Both the position numbers and the translations under genes were made by a program. The notes beneath the pieces are model-generated. The model did not search any database and was not told the origin of the DNA. It saw nothing but the letters and a program-made list of their open reading frames with translations. Below, piece by piece: positions 1-12,437 of a DNA stretch of 64,000 nt. Position 1 is the first letter of the stretch; each line of letters starts with the position of its first letter. The stretch is from Sarcocystis neurona (Eukaryota; Apicomplexa; Conoidasida; Eucoccidiorida; Sarcocystidae), in contig KL647302.1 of the NCBI GenBank assembly GCA_000727475.1, positions 2,524,345 to 2,588,344 on the forward strand, in the 5' to 3' direction.

Positions 1-1944
1 TCCCATGTGCGCGCATCGCTAGTTGTTTTCTGGTTGACTTACTCCGAATTCCAAGCAAAATCTGCGGGCTTCTTTCCTTCAGCAGTGCATATCCAGTATT
101 TCCTACGACTTTTGTCCGCGTGCGTTGCTAAGACAACTCCTTCGCTCGACTTCAATAATTGTGCCGGTCACGTTCAAACTCCCTTCGAAAGCGCCCCCGT
201 CTAACCAACCGCCAGCTATCTACGCAACGCCTCCAACTTCCGTGGATCGGCCACCAGCTGAGCGGGCCCGCTTTGCTTTTCTTTGCGGGGGGCAGACGAC
301 AAGCTTTCCTTGAAATTGAAAGATCGCTTTCCTGACCGTGGATCTCGCTCTTCTTTCTTTCTCTCAGTCCATTGAGCGCCTCCTTTTCTACCTGCATTCT
401 CTTGAGGTGGCGCCTACGTAGCACGGCGCGGCACTGTGGCGCCGGCGCAACACGCCACAACGTACACCTTCGACGTCCTACACCTTCAAAACGGGTTGGG
501 CGCAAACTTCTCTCTCGCATTTTCCCGGGGATTTTTTTTTTCATCTACCGTAAACCGTAGCCACCGTCGCCGTGCGCGTCCTTGTCTTGTACATGTTGTC
601 AACGACCGGCGAATCTCCGCCGTTTTCGAGAGAACATTTCGCCTTTTTTCTTCCATGCAGGGGAAGCCCACCGGGGCTTCACTCATGAGACACATGCTGC
701 ATCATGTCCTCTTCCAACATTGAAAACTTGTCTGCTGACGGCGGGGAGCCGCATCCTGAAAAATAGCGCTCCCTCACGACGCTTCGTGACCTAAACAATT
801 GACTTAACGCCACCTAACAGCAAGATATAGATTGTACACTATAGAGCACAAAATAAACACGTGAACTCTTCAGTAGCGGTGTACCAGTATATCCCAATGT
901 GTACGCTTCTCCAGAATACGCAGAAACGTACTAGTGTGTCCATAAAGTCCAATGGCGTCCGTTGTGCCCTCTACGCTGGTGCGTCGATCTACTGGTCCAG
1001 TGTCGCACACTGAGTGAGCACATACGTTGCTGCTGGGGGTGCAAAATGCTCCGCACTCCTCTTTTCGGCCTCCCTGCGGATTTGAACAAAGGCAATCGTG
1101 GAGAACTTTTTTCCTGTCTTCAGATGGAAGAGGAAGACTACTCGGTTCACCGGTGGACGTCTGTACTACTCCAGTTTCACTGGCGGCAAACGTATTCTTG
1201 TGTCTTCTCGTGTATACTTGCTTGCATACGTGTATTCACATAATTTATTCATATTTAGTGTGACATGTGCAACCTGTGAAGCCTGTATGAATGTTGTCCT
1301 GGACCAGCTCCCTGGTCTCTCCCTTTTTTGTAAGCTAGGTCTGTTGAGGCGTTGGGGAAACGCATATTTATCCATCTGGGGACTCGTTTCTCCTCAACGT
1401 TCACTGTGTTTCTTTATGCGCTCAGCATGACCCTGTAGCAGATACCATAGCGCGTCTGTATATGCCATAGATATAGAAAGAGGAAAGCAACATTTCGTCT
1501 GGGTTTAAGACTGGAGGACCACACAGACGTACCAATTTTTACCGTCTGACCAACGGCGCCCCAGCTGGGGCTTGGTTCCTTTGCGAGAAAGCGGAGGCCG
1601 GCGTCAAATAGGAGAATGTGTAACGAGGACAGACGGAGGAGAGAACCAGATGGCTTGTTAGTTGTAGTGTTTTTCGTCTTTTTCTCGTCTCAAGGTTGTA
1701 ATATCGCCCATTTTCCGCGGCAAACTATAGGGCGCTCTCCCTTGTACGCACGCAATGCAATGCAGGCGGCGTCAACGACGGCGCCACAAAGAGGAAGAGC
1801 CCGCAACACGTGTGCACACACCACGCGACATCTGACTACACCTGCAAGAAGTCGTGGTCTGCCTCTTGTACTGAAGCACACTCTATCATATTCTTCTGGT
1901 ACCAGCGGGTATTCCTGTCGCCTTTTTTCCCCTTGTTCTTCACA
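1..1944. other. 5' flank of the MAP kinase gene, no gene recognised
   Basis: No frame here shows a protein I recognise and no exon pair with matching splice phases was found. The stretch is mixed-composition DNA with short pyrimidine tracts. The last 30 bases before the kinase start codon are strongly pyrimidine-rich, as expected of a 5' leader. It may hold the promoter and 5' untranslated region of the kinase gene, but no specific element can be proven. Confidence 0.5.
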
Positions 1945-4900
1945 ATGTCGGAAGACGTCGATAAGCACGTGCTGCGCAAGTATGACATTCTTCAGAAACT
2001 CGGCAAAGGCGTAAGTCACTTGGATCTGAACGTCGCGTGTCGGCCACTTCTTTCCCTGCCCAGCAAAGAAAATATAAATACCTACTGGTGTAGAAAAAGC
2101 GTTAAATATAGTGTTTAGAAACAGTTATGTAGGACGGGTCTACACACGTGTATGTAAAATGGCAATAGGGCAGGAAAGACGCGAGACGAATATGTTGCGT
2201 GTACAAGAAGTTACTCGTGAAACACGTTTTACTAGAGATAGTTCTCCTCATTACAGAGAAGGACACCCTCCGTGAGTTTTGCCTCTTTTTACGGGGTCCA
2301 CATGTGGCGATTGTTTCTACAGAAACGACGCATCGCCCTGTCTTTGTTGCCGCTCCTGTGGCTGCTGCTGCTGCTGCTGAGATCCGGCCGGCCGGTCCCT
2401 GCATGTACGCATCCCTACGTATGGGGTGTTCCTCTCTTGTCATAACGGGCATCTGCACTGCCTGCTCTGGCGCTGCGCAGCTGTCAAGGTGCTGCAGGTT
2501 CGCGCGTGCAGGCGCTGGAATTTTTTCCTGCAGAGTCCCCGTGTTGAAGAGAGGAGGCGCTGCTGCAGCAGGTGCAGCTGCAGCTCTCGCCTGGTGTGCG
2601 CTGGTGCCGCTGATCTCTCGCTGTGGCTGTAACGCTGTTGTCTTGGTGGCAGCTCAGATGCCGCTTGAGCAGACGCAGCTGCCCACAAATGCTGCTGTTT
2701 GCAAGAAGACTTTGTAGTTTTGAGTCAGACCCCAGGACTTTTTCGTGAACCGCTTTTTCTGCTACTGAGGCTGGGGCCTTTTCCCGTGCCTGCTCCACAA
2801 AAGTCGAAAGGCAGCGTGACGTCCACGTCGCTTACTACCGGAAGAAAAGACTGCGCGGCGAAGAATACAATGTGTGGAAGTACTTATACTTAGAAGTCAC
2901 AGAGTCGAAAAAGGTGATATTAGCTTCAAAATGAGAAAAGAGTGGACAGACAAGATGTAGGAGAGAGAAAAGCACACCCATAGAGGGAGACACACACAGC
3001 CTCGTATACGTGCCCAAAGAAAAGGCGATCCTGGGAGTCGCGTCTACGTACATGCCTACACGTAAATATGCAAGCATATGTCAGAGAGAGAGAAGAATGT
3101 TTGGCAAGTGTTTACAACACAGAGGCAAACATCTTCTCGCTGCTGCTGCTGTGGTCGCGGTGGTGGTGGACCTGGGCCTGGCATCGGTGCTCTACTATTC
3201 GCTGCTGCTGGCGCTGCTGTTTTCTGGGGCTGTCGCTGCTCTTCCGCATGGATAAAGTGGACGCGGTGTGCGGCGATACTGCTGCTGCTTCTGCGAGCTT
3301 TGCTGCTGCGGCGCGTTGTTCTTGCGGTGCTGCGGCGGGACTGATGTTGCAGCTTTTTCGTCGCTGCAGCTGTTTGCGCGGTCTTGCTGTTGCCGTCGCT
3401 GCTCCTGTAGCCGTGTCGTTGTCGCTGCTGTGGGTCAAAGCAGTTCCTGTTGCTGCCGCAGCGGCTGCAGCGCTTCCTCGGGCTGCCGCTGCTTCACTGT
3501 TGACTGCTGCTGCAGCAGCCTCACTGGTGCTGCTCGAACCCCAGCGTTTTCGAAGATGTTGCTCCGGCCCTCTGCGACTGCTCCTTCTCGAGCTTTACAA
3601 TGCTGCCGCCGATCTACCGTCCTGCTGCTGATGAACCGTGCTGCTGCTTCTGCTGCTGCACGTGCGTCTGCGGCTGCTGCTGCCTATGCAGTGCTGCTGT
3701 TACTTCTGCTGCTGTTGCCTGTTTATCTGGCAGTGGGCGGTGCGTTGCGCGCCTTTTTTTTGCAGGCGTATGGTATCGTATGGAAGAGCACAGACCGGCG
3801 GACAAATGCTACGGTCGCGTTGAAGAAGATTTTCGACGCGTTTCAAAACGCGACTGACGCGCAGCGAACTTTCAGAGAAATCATGTTTTTGCAGGAGTTG
3901 AACGGGCACGAGAACATCGTTCAACTGATGAATGTTCTCAAGGCCGACAATGACAGAGACATCTACCTTGTCTTCGATTATATGGGTATAGTCTTTGGTC
4001 TTTGTCCCGCTGCCCACTCTGTGTCTCGTCTCTCGTTTGTTCAAATAGGTGTTTTTTTTCGCCTCTCTTTGTATACGTCTCTCTGTGTGTGGGTCTGTGT
4101 CGTCAGAGTCTTTCGAAAGTAGATTTATGCGCCCACCTTACACGTATTTATTTCATTTCATGTATGTTTATATGTGTACCTATGTATTTGTCTCTATGCA
4201 CACATAAGCACAGACACAGACGCAGACATATATGTGGGTGTACCCGTAGAAGGTAGAAGCCAGGTCTCTGTCTCGGTGTCTCACTCTCTCTCTATACACA
4301 CATATATTCTGAGAGAGAGAAAAAAAGGAAGAAAAAACTGCATGCACGTATACACACGGCAGATACGTATATTTCCGTATGTACCCTCCCCCGCTTAATT
4401 GAAGGTCTACGTACTTCTGTGTCTGTCGAGAAGGAAAACTATTCGCGCATGACCACACGGCAGAGACGTCCGTCTATTTTCGGGTAGAATCCCTGCGCGT
4501 AGTCGGAGATTGATAGATACATCTGCAGAGAGAAAACAATATTTGCACGTCTACACGTGGTACACATGTATACATCCGTGTATACCTTCCGACGAGTAAT
4601 TGATAATCGATAGATCCTTGTGTCTGTACACAGAAGGAGAAAATTTTTCACGTGAAATACGCACAGTAGGTACGTGTAATTCTTTTTGTGCAGGCCTACA
4701 CTTACAGAGGATCCACCGTATCTGTGTACAGAGGCAGGGATATACGCACATATACACCGCCACAGAGACATACACACATCAGCACATACGTATATATTCA
4801 TGTCTACAGACACACACATGTGTACACAGACACACAGACACGTATGTACATCAATATTCATGAATGTGTACGGGTGAAGGTTCGGCAGAAAAAGCTCACG

Positions 4901-7900
4901 CTTCGCCAGTCACTACTGTGTGTGCAAGAGCGCGCACACGTCGGTAAGAATGGGAGTCCTAACAGAGCCGCGCGATGATACAAAAAAGTAGCGTTTTCTA
5001 TCTGTCTTTGTGTGGCTGGGCGAGACCTGGGCTGCCGTCTGCATATAGGAGACGTGGGGAGGTGGGACGGCCGTGCGCGCATGCTTTTTTGCAGTGCGTG
5101 TGTGTGACGGTGTCAATACGACTATGTGCGTGTGTAGGGGTGGTCGGTCTTTGTTTTTTTGTTCTTGTCAACCTAGGAACAAAACGTTTGCGTTCCTTTG
5201 TGAACAATTCGAGCGAACGCGACTTTAGGGAGGAATGGAAGGGACCGAAAAAGGAGAAAACGTGGCATGTACTGGTGCTTCTGTAGATGCACACGAGTTC
5301 TCCTGGATTTTACTGACCTTTTCTACAGGCTTTTCACTCTCTGCGTCTCTTTGCTTAGATGTATGTATAGATACAGACAGCGGACATGACCTGGGAAGGA
5401 AGGAGTGCAGATTAACTTTCCTCTTTTGCGGGGAAAAAACTTACGGGTGCGCGTCGGTGGAAAGCAGCTAACGAACTTTCCTTCGGGCTGCTGTCTGTGT
5501 GGCGTTGACGAGGTCTTTCCGGTGTACGTACACCGCTTTTTTGGGGCTGATGAGTCGTTTTGTGACGGTGTGTGTGTGGTGTCGACGAGATGCTTTTGGT
5601 GTACGTACACCGCTCCGCTGCCGTGCGGCCTCCGGGCTGCTGCCTGTTCGCCGGCTCAGGATGTTGCACGCCCCGCCGGACTGTGCGGTGTGTCAAGTGT
5701 ATGTACACCCCGCCTGTCCCTGCGCGTGGACTACGCTTGCTGTTTCCAGTGTACGTACACCGCGGTACTGCGGCGTGTTAGTGGGTGTTAGTGGTGATAA
5801 GCGAAGACTGGGTGTTCGTGGTATGAAAATGCACCATCAGGTGTACGTACACCCCGCGTTGCTGCTTTTTGCAGAGACCGATCTGCACGCCGTCATTCGC
5901 GCCGAAATTCTTGAAGAAGTTCACAAGCAATACATCATCTACCAGCTGCTGCGGGCCATCAAATACATGCACTCTGGTAATTCTACTATTTCTCGCTTTA
6001 TGGTCCAGATGCCTCCCTATCTTCGCTCTCTCTCGGTCTGCGACTTTACCCGTGCATTTTTCGAAGTTTCCCTCCTTGCCCTTCTCGGGAAGCTCTACTG
6101 GTCTCGTGCACGCCCCGCCTTTGCTGCTGCTTTTGCTGCTCCTGCGTGCCTCACAGAAGATACGACTCTTCTGTCGCTGCTTCTGCTGCCACACGGCCGC
6201 GGTTGCCGCTGCTGCTGCGGAGGAGGGGGAGGAGGAGAAGACGCTGCTGCTGCTGCAGACGGTGCTGCTGCTGTCGCTGCTGAGCAAGTCCATGGCACTT
6301 TCACTCCTCCGGGTGCTGCTGATGCTGCTGAACAACAAGCCCATGGCAGTCTCGTTTCCCCGGGTGCTGTTAAAGGAATGTCTGAGTCCTGTAGCATGTG
6401 CTTCCCACGTTCGTGTTGCCTATCCCTCTTCTCTGCTGTGCGATGCTACTACTGCTGCTGCTGCGTCTCCTCCTCTGTGCAGTTCCTCTGGGGGCCTCTC
6501 AGCAAATGTTTTTCCCTGCTCGAGCCGCTGTGCGCGGGGCCGGGAGGGCGATGGGGTGTGCTGCAGTTGCTGCTGCTGAGGCCGAGATTGCCCCGTCGAT
6601 GCGACGGTTGATATGCTGCCGCCGGTGGTGTTTGTGCACCGTCGAAGATTCGCCTGTCGTCCGATGCCGATGCTGCTGCAGTTGCTGCTCCGCCTCTGTC
6701 GTTGCTGCTCGTCCTCTTCCGCTGCTGCTGCTCTTGGCGAAGCGTCAGAAATAGTGCTGCTGCTGCTTCGAGAGCTACTGGGGGGACGCTGCTGCTTCCG
6801 AGCCGGCTGCTGCTCTGGCTGCTCATCACGTCGCTGTCATTCCTGCTGCTGCTGCTGCAGCACGTCTTCAGAGGCTTTTCGAGCGCTGCTGCTGCTGCGG
6901 CTGCATGTGCCTGTCTGTCCGGCCTCTGCAGGAGAGCTGCTGCACCGCGATTTAAAACCCTCTAATGTTCTCCTCAACAGCGAATGTCAAGTCAAAGTAG
7001 CTGACTTCGGGTACGTTCACGCTTCTAACTTCTTGCCCCTATATATATATATGTATGTCCGTATATATGCATGCATATATGTGTATATATGTTTATATAT
7101 ATAGATGTATGTATATGTGGGTATGTGTATATGAATCTGTATATGTGTGTACCTGTATGCGTATGTATCTACGTGTATGTACACGTATAGGTGGACATAT
7201 GTATACGCGTATGTGTGTGCATGATGGCGTGCATACATATTACCGCACACCAAACTGCGTTCTGAGCGTATATTATGTACGGAGAGCGAAACACAGAGAG
7301 GAAGAAAGGAGGCAAGAAAGACGGTTTATGCGTAGACACGTAGAGGAAGATTTGTAGATACACGAATAGACACAGAAATACATATATATCCTATATATAT
7401 TCAGAGAGAGAACATGTGAGCATATATGCACACGTATAAAGAGAGGGCGAGAGAAAATAAATATATACGTAGGTGGCTGGTGAGAGATCCATCCACGTAC
7501 ATATATATACTAATATACATCTAACATACATACATATAGAGAGAGAGAGCAACCGCACGTAGGTATAGATAGAGGAAGATTTGTAGACACACACGTGTAG
7601 AGGGAGATATGTACAAGTGATACGGATATGCAGAAGTATCATGGCCAGGGATACGGAGACATATACGGAGATATTTGTACGCAGAGATGGAGAGAAACGA
7701 AGGTGAGAATGTGGGTAGATAGACATGTGTACGTACCCGAATATAAAGATGATACAGACACATTTACATATGTATACGGATGCAGCGGCACACATACATA
7801 TACGTAACTACTGTGTGTAGAAAAACGCCCATATGTATGTATGTATCTAGCTCTCTCTCTATATATATGTTCGTATACCTGTGTATGTATGTATGGACAA

Positions 7901-10900
7901 GTACGTGTGTAGGTGTACTAATGTATGTGTATATATATATATATGTACGAACGTTTACATATATGTGTGTAGGTAGACAAGTACACACACATATATATAC
8001 CTGTCTATATTGCTGTCTGTCTCTCTGTTTCTCTCTACATATATATATATATATTAAATATATGTATATATATATATGTACAAGCATGATCATACGTGTG
8101 TGCGGGTGTATAAATACACACATATACATGTGGACCTATTCATATTACTGGCTGTCTCTCTCTTGTCCTCCCCCCCCCCTACATATATGTATTGAGGGTT
8201 TTATACGTGTTCCTGCGCTGCTGTGTCAGCACCTACGTAGTGCTGCAAAGAACGGGTGAAGGATTTCTTTCGGCGCTGCATTTCCTGTGTGCGTCCGTGG
8301 GGTCTCGATAATTGCGGCTGGCTGCGCAAAGCCTTGTGGGGTTGCTGCTGCTGCCTCTAGGAAGACGGCTATTTCTGGTGCTGCTGCTGCGGTTTCCTTG
8401 GACAACGTGCGTCGTCGCATTTTCCCTTCTTTTTCACTCCGGCTGCTGCTTTTGCTGCTCCTCCTCCTCCTCTCTCTCGCCTGCGCCTGAACAACGCCGG
8501 TCTCCTCCTTTGCGCCTTCTCATCTGCTGTCTCCTCCCACTGCTGCTGCTGCTTCCTTCTTCTGTCTTCGTATGCTCCTGTTGCTGCTGCAGTCTGCCTG
8601 ACGTGCGCGAACGCCTCTTTGCTGCTGCTCTCCTTGCCGCCCCACACACGTGTCGCGGCTTCCACACCTGCCGTGTCTCTGTGTCTCGTTTGTCGGGCCG
8701 CGGAGTCCCTCTATCGTCCCTCTGCTGCCATACTACCGCTCGCTGCGCCTCGGTCCCTTCTGCGGCTCCTGTGCTTCTCTTGGGCTACGAAGAAGTTCAC
8801 GCCGCCTGCTTCTGCTTCTGCAGCTGCCGCACAAGAGAAAACTCCTCCTGCTGCACTTCTTCCCGACAAAATTTTTGTGGTCCCCTTCACCGGAGCTGCT
8901 GCTCCATTGACAGGGAGCTTCCCTCTGCAGTGCGCGGCTGGGACTGCTGCAGCAGCTGTCCCCACGTGACGCGTGCGGCTCTTCCTGCTGCTCCTACTGC
9001 AACTGTTTCTCCTGTTCCTGGGACTGTTCCTGCTGCTCCTGCTACGCCTGCTGGGGTTGCTCCTGCTACGCCTGTTGCTGCTGCTCCTGCTACGCCTGTT
9101 CCTGCTGCGCCTGTTCCTGCTGCGCCTGTTCCTGCTGCGCCTGTTCCTGCTGTGACGGTTGCTGCTGTGACGGTTGCTGCTGCTCCTGCCACGCGTGTTG
9201 CTGCTGCTGCTGCAGACTGGCTCGGTCAGTGGCGCAGCGGGAGAAGAAGCCGGGGGCAGGGGGTGGCTGCAGCAATCCTGTTCTGACGGACTACGTGGCC
9301 ACGCGATGGTATCGGGCGCCAGAGATTTTGCTGGGGAGTACCTGCTACACGAAGGGCGTTGACATGTGGTCTCTAGGCTGCATTCTGGGCGAGCTGCTGT
9401 CAGGTCGTCCCATCTTCCCAGGTAGGAGATAAGGCAAGGAAAAGTCGAGAGCATGAAAGTGAAAGGAAGGGCAGAGAGAAAAAGAGAAGGAAGGGAAGAC
9501 AGCTCGGCCAAGACACGTCCCCGGGGGTGGGCAAGTCAGAGAAAGGAACACACAGAGAAAGGCCGAAGGAAGCTGCTGAGAAAGGGACGTATTTTGTGTG
9601 ACTTGCAGTTGAGAAGCAGCAGCGGCGGGGGGCCGCTCCTGGGCTTCCGTCCTTTCTGCGGGCAGTCTGTGCTGCTCTGCATGCAGTGAGAGGCGAGGCC
9701 ACACAGAGACGAGACAGAGAGACGGGGGAGGAAGACGAAGAGGGCACCGGCACGTGGCCGTCGCCGGGGAATACTACGAAGAAAAATATATTTGCGTGGG
9801 GAGGAGGGCGAGGCGAAGAAGCCGTCCGCATGGGCGAAGTGACTTCTCCCGAAGAGAGGCACCGGCCCTCGCGCTGAAGCTGCTGCGCGTCAGCCCGTGC
9901 AGCGACGGCGACCGGCCGTCCCTTCTTTGCTGCCGAGCAACTGAAGAGAACACGAAAGGAGGACCGGAAGGATGTTCGTTCGCATGTGCGCGTCTGCGAG
10001 GTTTGCAGCTGAATGTGGCCCCTCCTTCGTCCCGGCGCTGGCGCACCAACAGCTGCTGCCCGCCCTTCTTCTGCGCGCGCGCTCGCTCGTGGGCCTTCTC
10101 TCTTCGCTTGCGGGTTTTTTTCCTCTTCGTGTCTCGCGCTCCTCTGTTGTTCCTTCGGCTTCGCTGGGCGTCCGCCGGCTGTCGGCTGCTGCTCGGCGCC
10201 CGCGCGCCACACAGAAGCTGCGTGGATGTGTGGATGCATGCAGGGACGTCGACGCTGAACCAACTCGAACGCATCATCTGCCTCACCGGCCAGCCGTCCC
10301 CCGAAGACCTCGAAGCCATCGGTTCGCCTTTCGCCTGTACGATGCTGGACAATTTGCCCATGACAAAATTCAGGTAGGGGACAGCTCTGCTCTGCGTCTC
10401 CGTCTCCGTGGAAATATCGGAGAAACGCAAAAAGGGGGGGGGAGGGGGGGAAGGGCCTGCATCACTGCCTGCCCCTGCCCACACAGACCCTCTTCCGCCC
10501 TCTACTACGCGTGTGTCCATTTCTCTTATGTATAGACACGCCAAGCCCCTCTACTTCTATCTCTACTAGTATATATATATAAGGGGGTTAGTGTATAGAA
10601 GAGAGGCGCACGTCTGTGTATCTTCTGCTTCTCACCGGTCACCTACGGCGTGTATGATTCCATGAGGAGGCGAATATTTCTCTCTCTGTGTGTATACATA
10701 TATGTATATATCTGGAGAATATATATATATATGTATATGAATATGTACTTACGTCCACGTGTGTATATATATGTGTACCACCCTCTGCCTGTCACGTCCT
10801 CTCTATATATATATGTGTATGTACGTATATGTATGTATGTGCACGTGAGTCTATTTCTCTGCATACCTGTAATATCTCTTTGTTAGTATACCCGCATGAA

Positions 10901-12394
10901 TGTATCTTTCTGCGCGTCGCATGTTCGTCCAAGCTTAGGTAGTCCTCCTTTTCTACTCTGCTGCGGCTGCGCGCCGTATGTGGCTGTTGCTGCGGTGCGA
11001 CGTGGGGCCCTGCGTTATCGTCGGAGGCTGCTTCCTCGCAGCCGTTGCGGGGCTTCTTCCTTTCCTCTTCTTCCTGCTGCTGCTGCTGTTGTCGTGTGCA
11101 AAAGTGTTCTGCTGCTCCTGTGACTCTGCTGCTTTTCGAAGCGAAGAACTGCTGCGTCCTCAGGAAGTGCGGCTGCTGCTGCTGCGTCTTTTGCGTTGCC
11201 GTTGCCTCTGAAGGGGCTGCTGCTGCTGCGTGCTCTGCGCGAGTGCGCGCAGTTCTCTTCTCCGTCGCATTTTCTACCGCGTGCTGCTCTCCTCCTCCGC
11301 CTCTCCAGTCCCACATGCTCCCGCTGCCGCTGCTGCTGCTCTCCTCCGCAGCAGGCGGCGTCTGCTTTCCATCGCCACTAATGCTGCTCCTGTTGCTACT
11401 GCTGCCGTTGCTGCTGCTCCTGTTGCTACTGGTCCTGTTGCTACTGCTGCTGTTGCCTCTTCTCNNNNNNNNNNNNNNNNNNNNNNNNNNNNNNNNNNNN
11501 NNNNNNNNNNNNNNNNNNNNNNNNNNNNNNNNNNNNNNNNNNNNNNNNNNNNNNNNNNNNNNNNNNNNNNNNNNNNNNNNNNNNNNNNNNNNNNNNNNNN
11601 NNNNNNNNNNNNNNNNNNNNNNNNNNNNNNNNNNNNNNNNNNNNNNNNNNNNNNNNNNNNNNNNNNNNNNNNNNNNNNNNNNNNNNNNNNNNNNNNNNNN
11701 NNNNNNNNNNNNNNNNNNNNNNNNNNNNNNNNNNNNNNNNNNNNNNNNNNNNNNNNNNNNNNNNNNNNNNNNNNNNNNNNNNNNNNNNNNNNNNNNNNNN
11801 NNNNNNNNNNNNNNNNNNNNNNCTACTGGTCCTGTTGCTACTGCTGCTGTTGCCTCTTCTCCTGTTGCTACTGCTGCTTTTGCTGCTGCTCCTGTTGCTA
11901 CTGCTGTTGCTGCCGTGGTGTCACTGCTGTTGCTGCTGCCGTTGCTGCTGCTGCTGGTGTATGCAGGTCGTTGTATGACGTCTTCCCAAATGCGTCGGCA
12001 GAGGCGATTGATCTGCTGCAGCGCCTGCTGCAGTTTAACCCAAACGCGCGCATCAGGTGAATCAAGCAACAGAGCAGCAGCAGCAGCAGCAACGCAACAG
12101 GAGCAGCAGGACCGGCACAAGTTGTCAGCCTCTGCACTCAAAGCATTGAATTCTTGCTTCTCTATTCCTCTGGCGTCACTCCGATATATATACATACATA
12201 CGTGAATACATATATATATATATATATGTTTGTATGCTTGGAAGTACCATATATACACGCGTATATATATATATCTATATGGGCAGTGATACAGCGAAAT
12301 GCGACGCGCAGAAGAGGAGACTGGAGTGGTGGCACTTCTTACACAGCGACTCTCACGTGTACAAATGTACATAAATGCACGCGGACACACCCGA

Positions 12395-12437
<43 letters not shown>

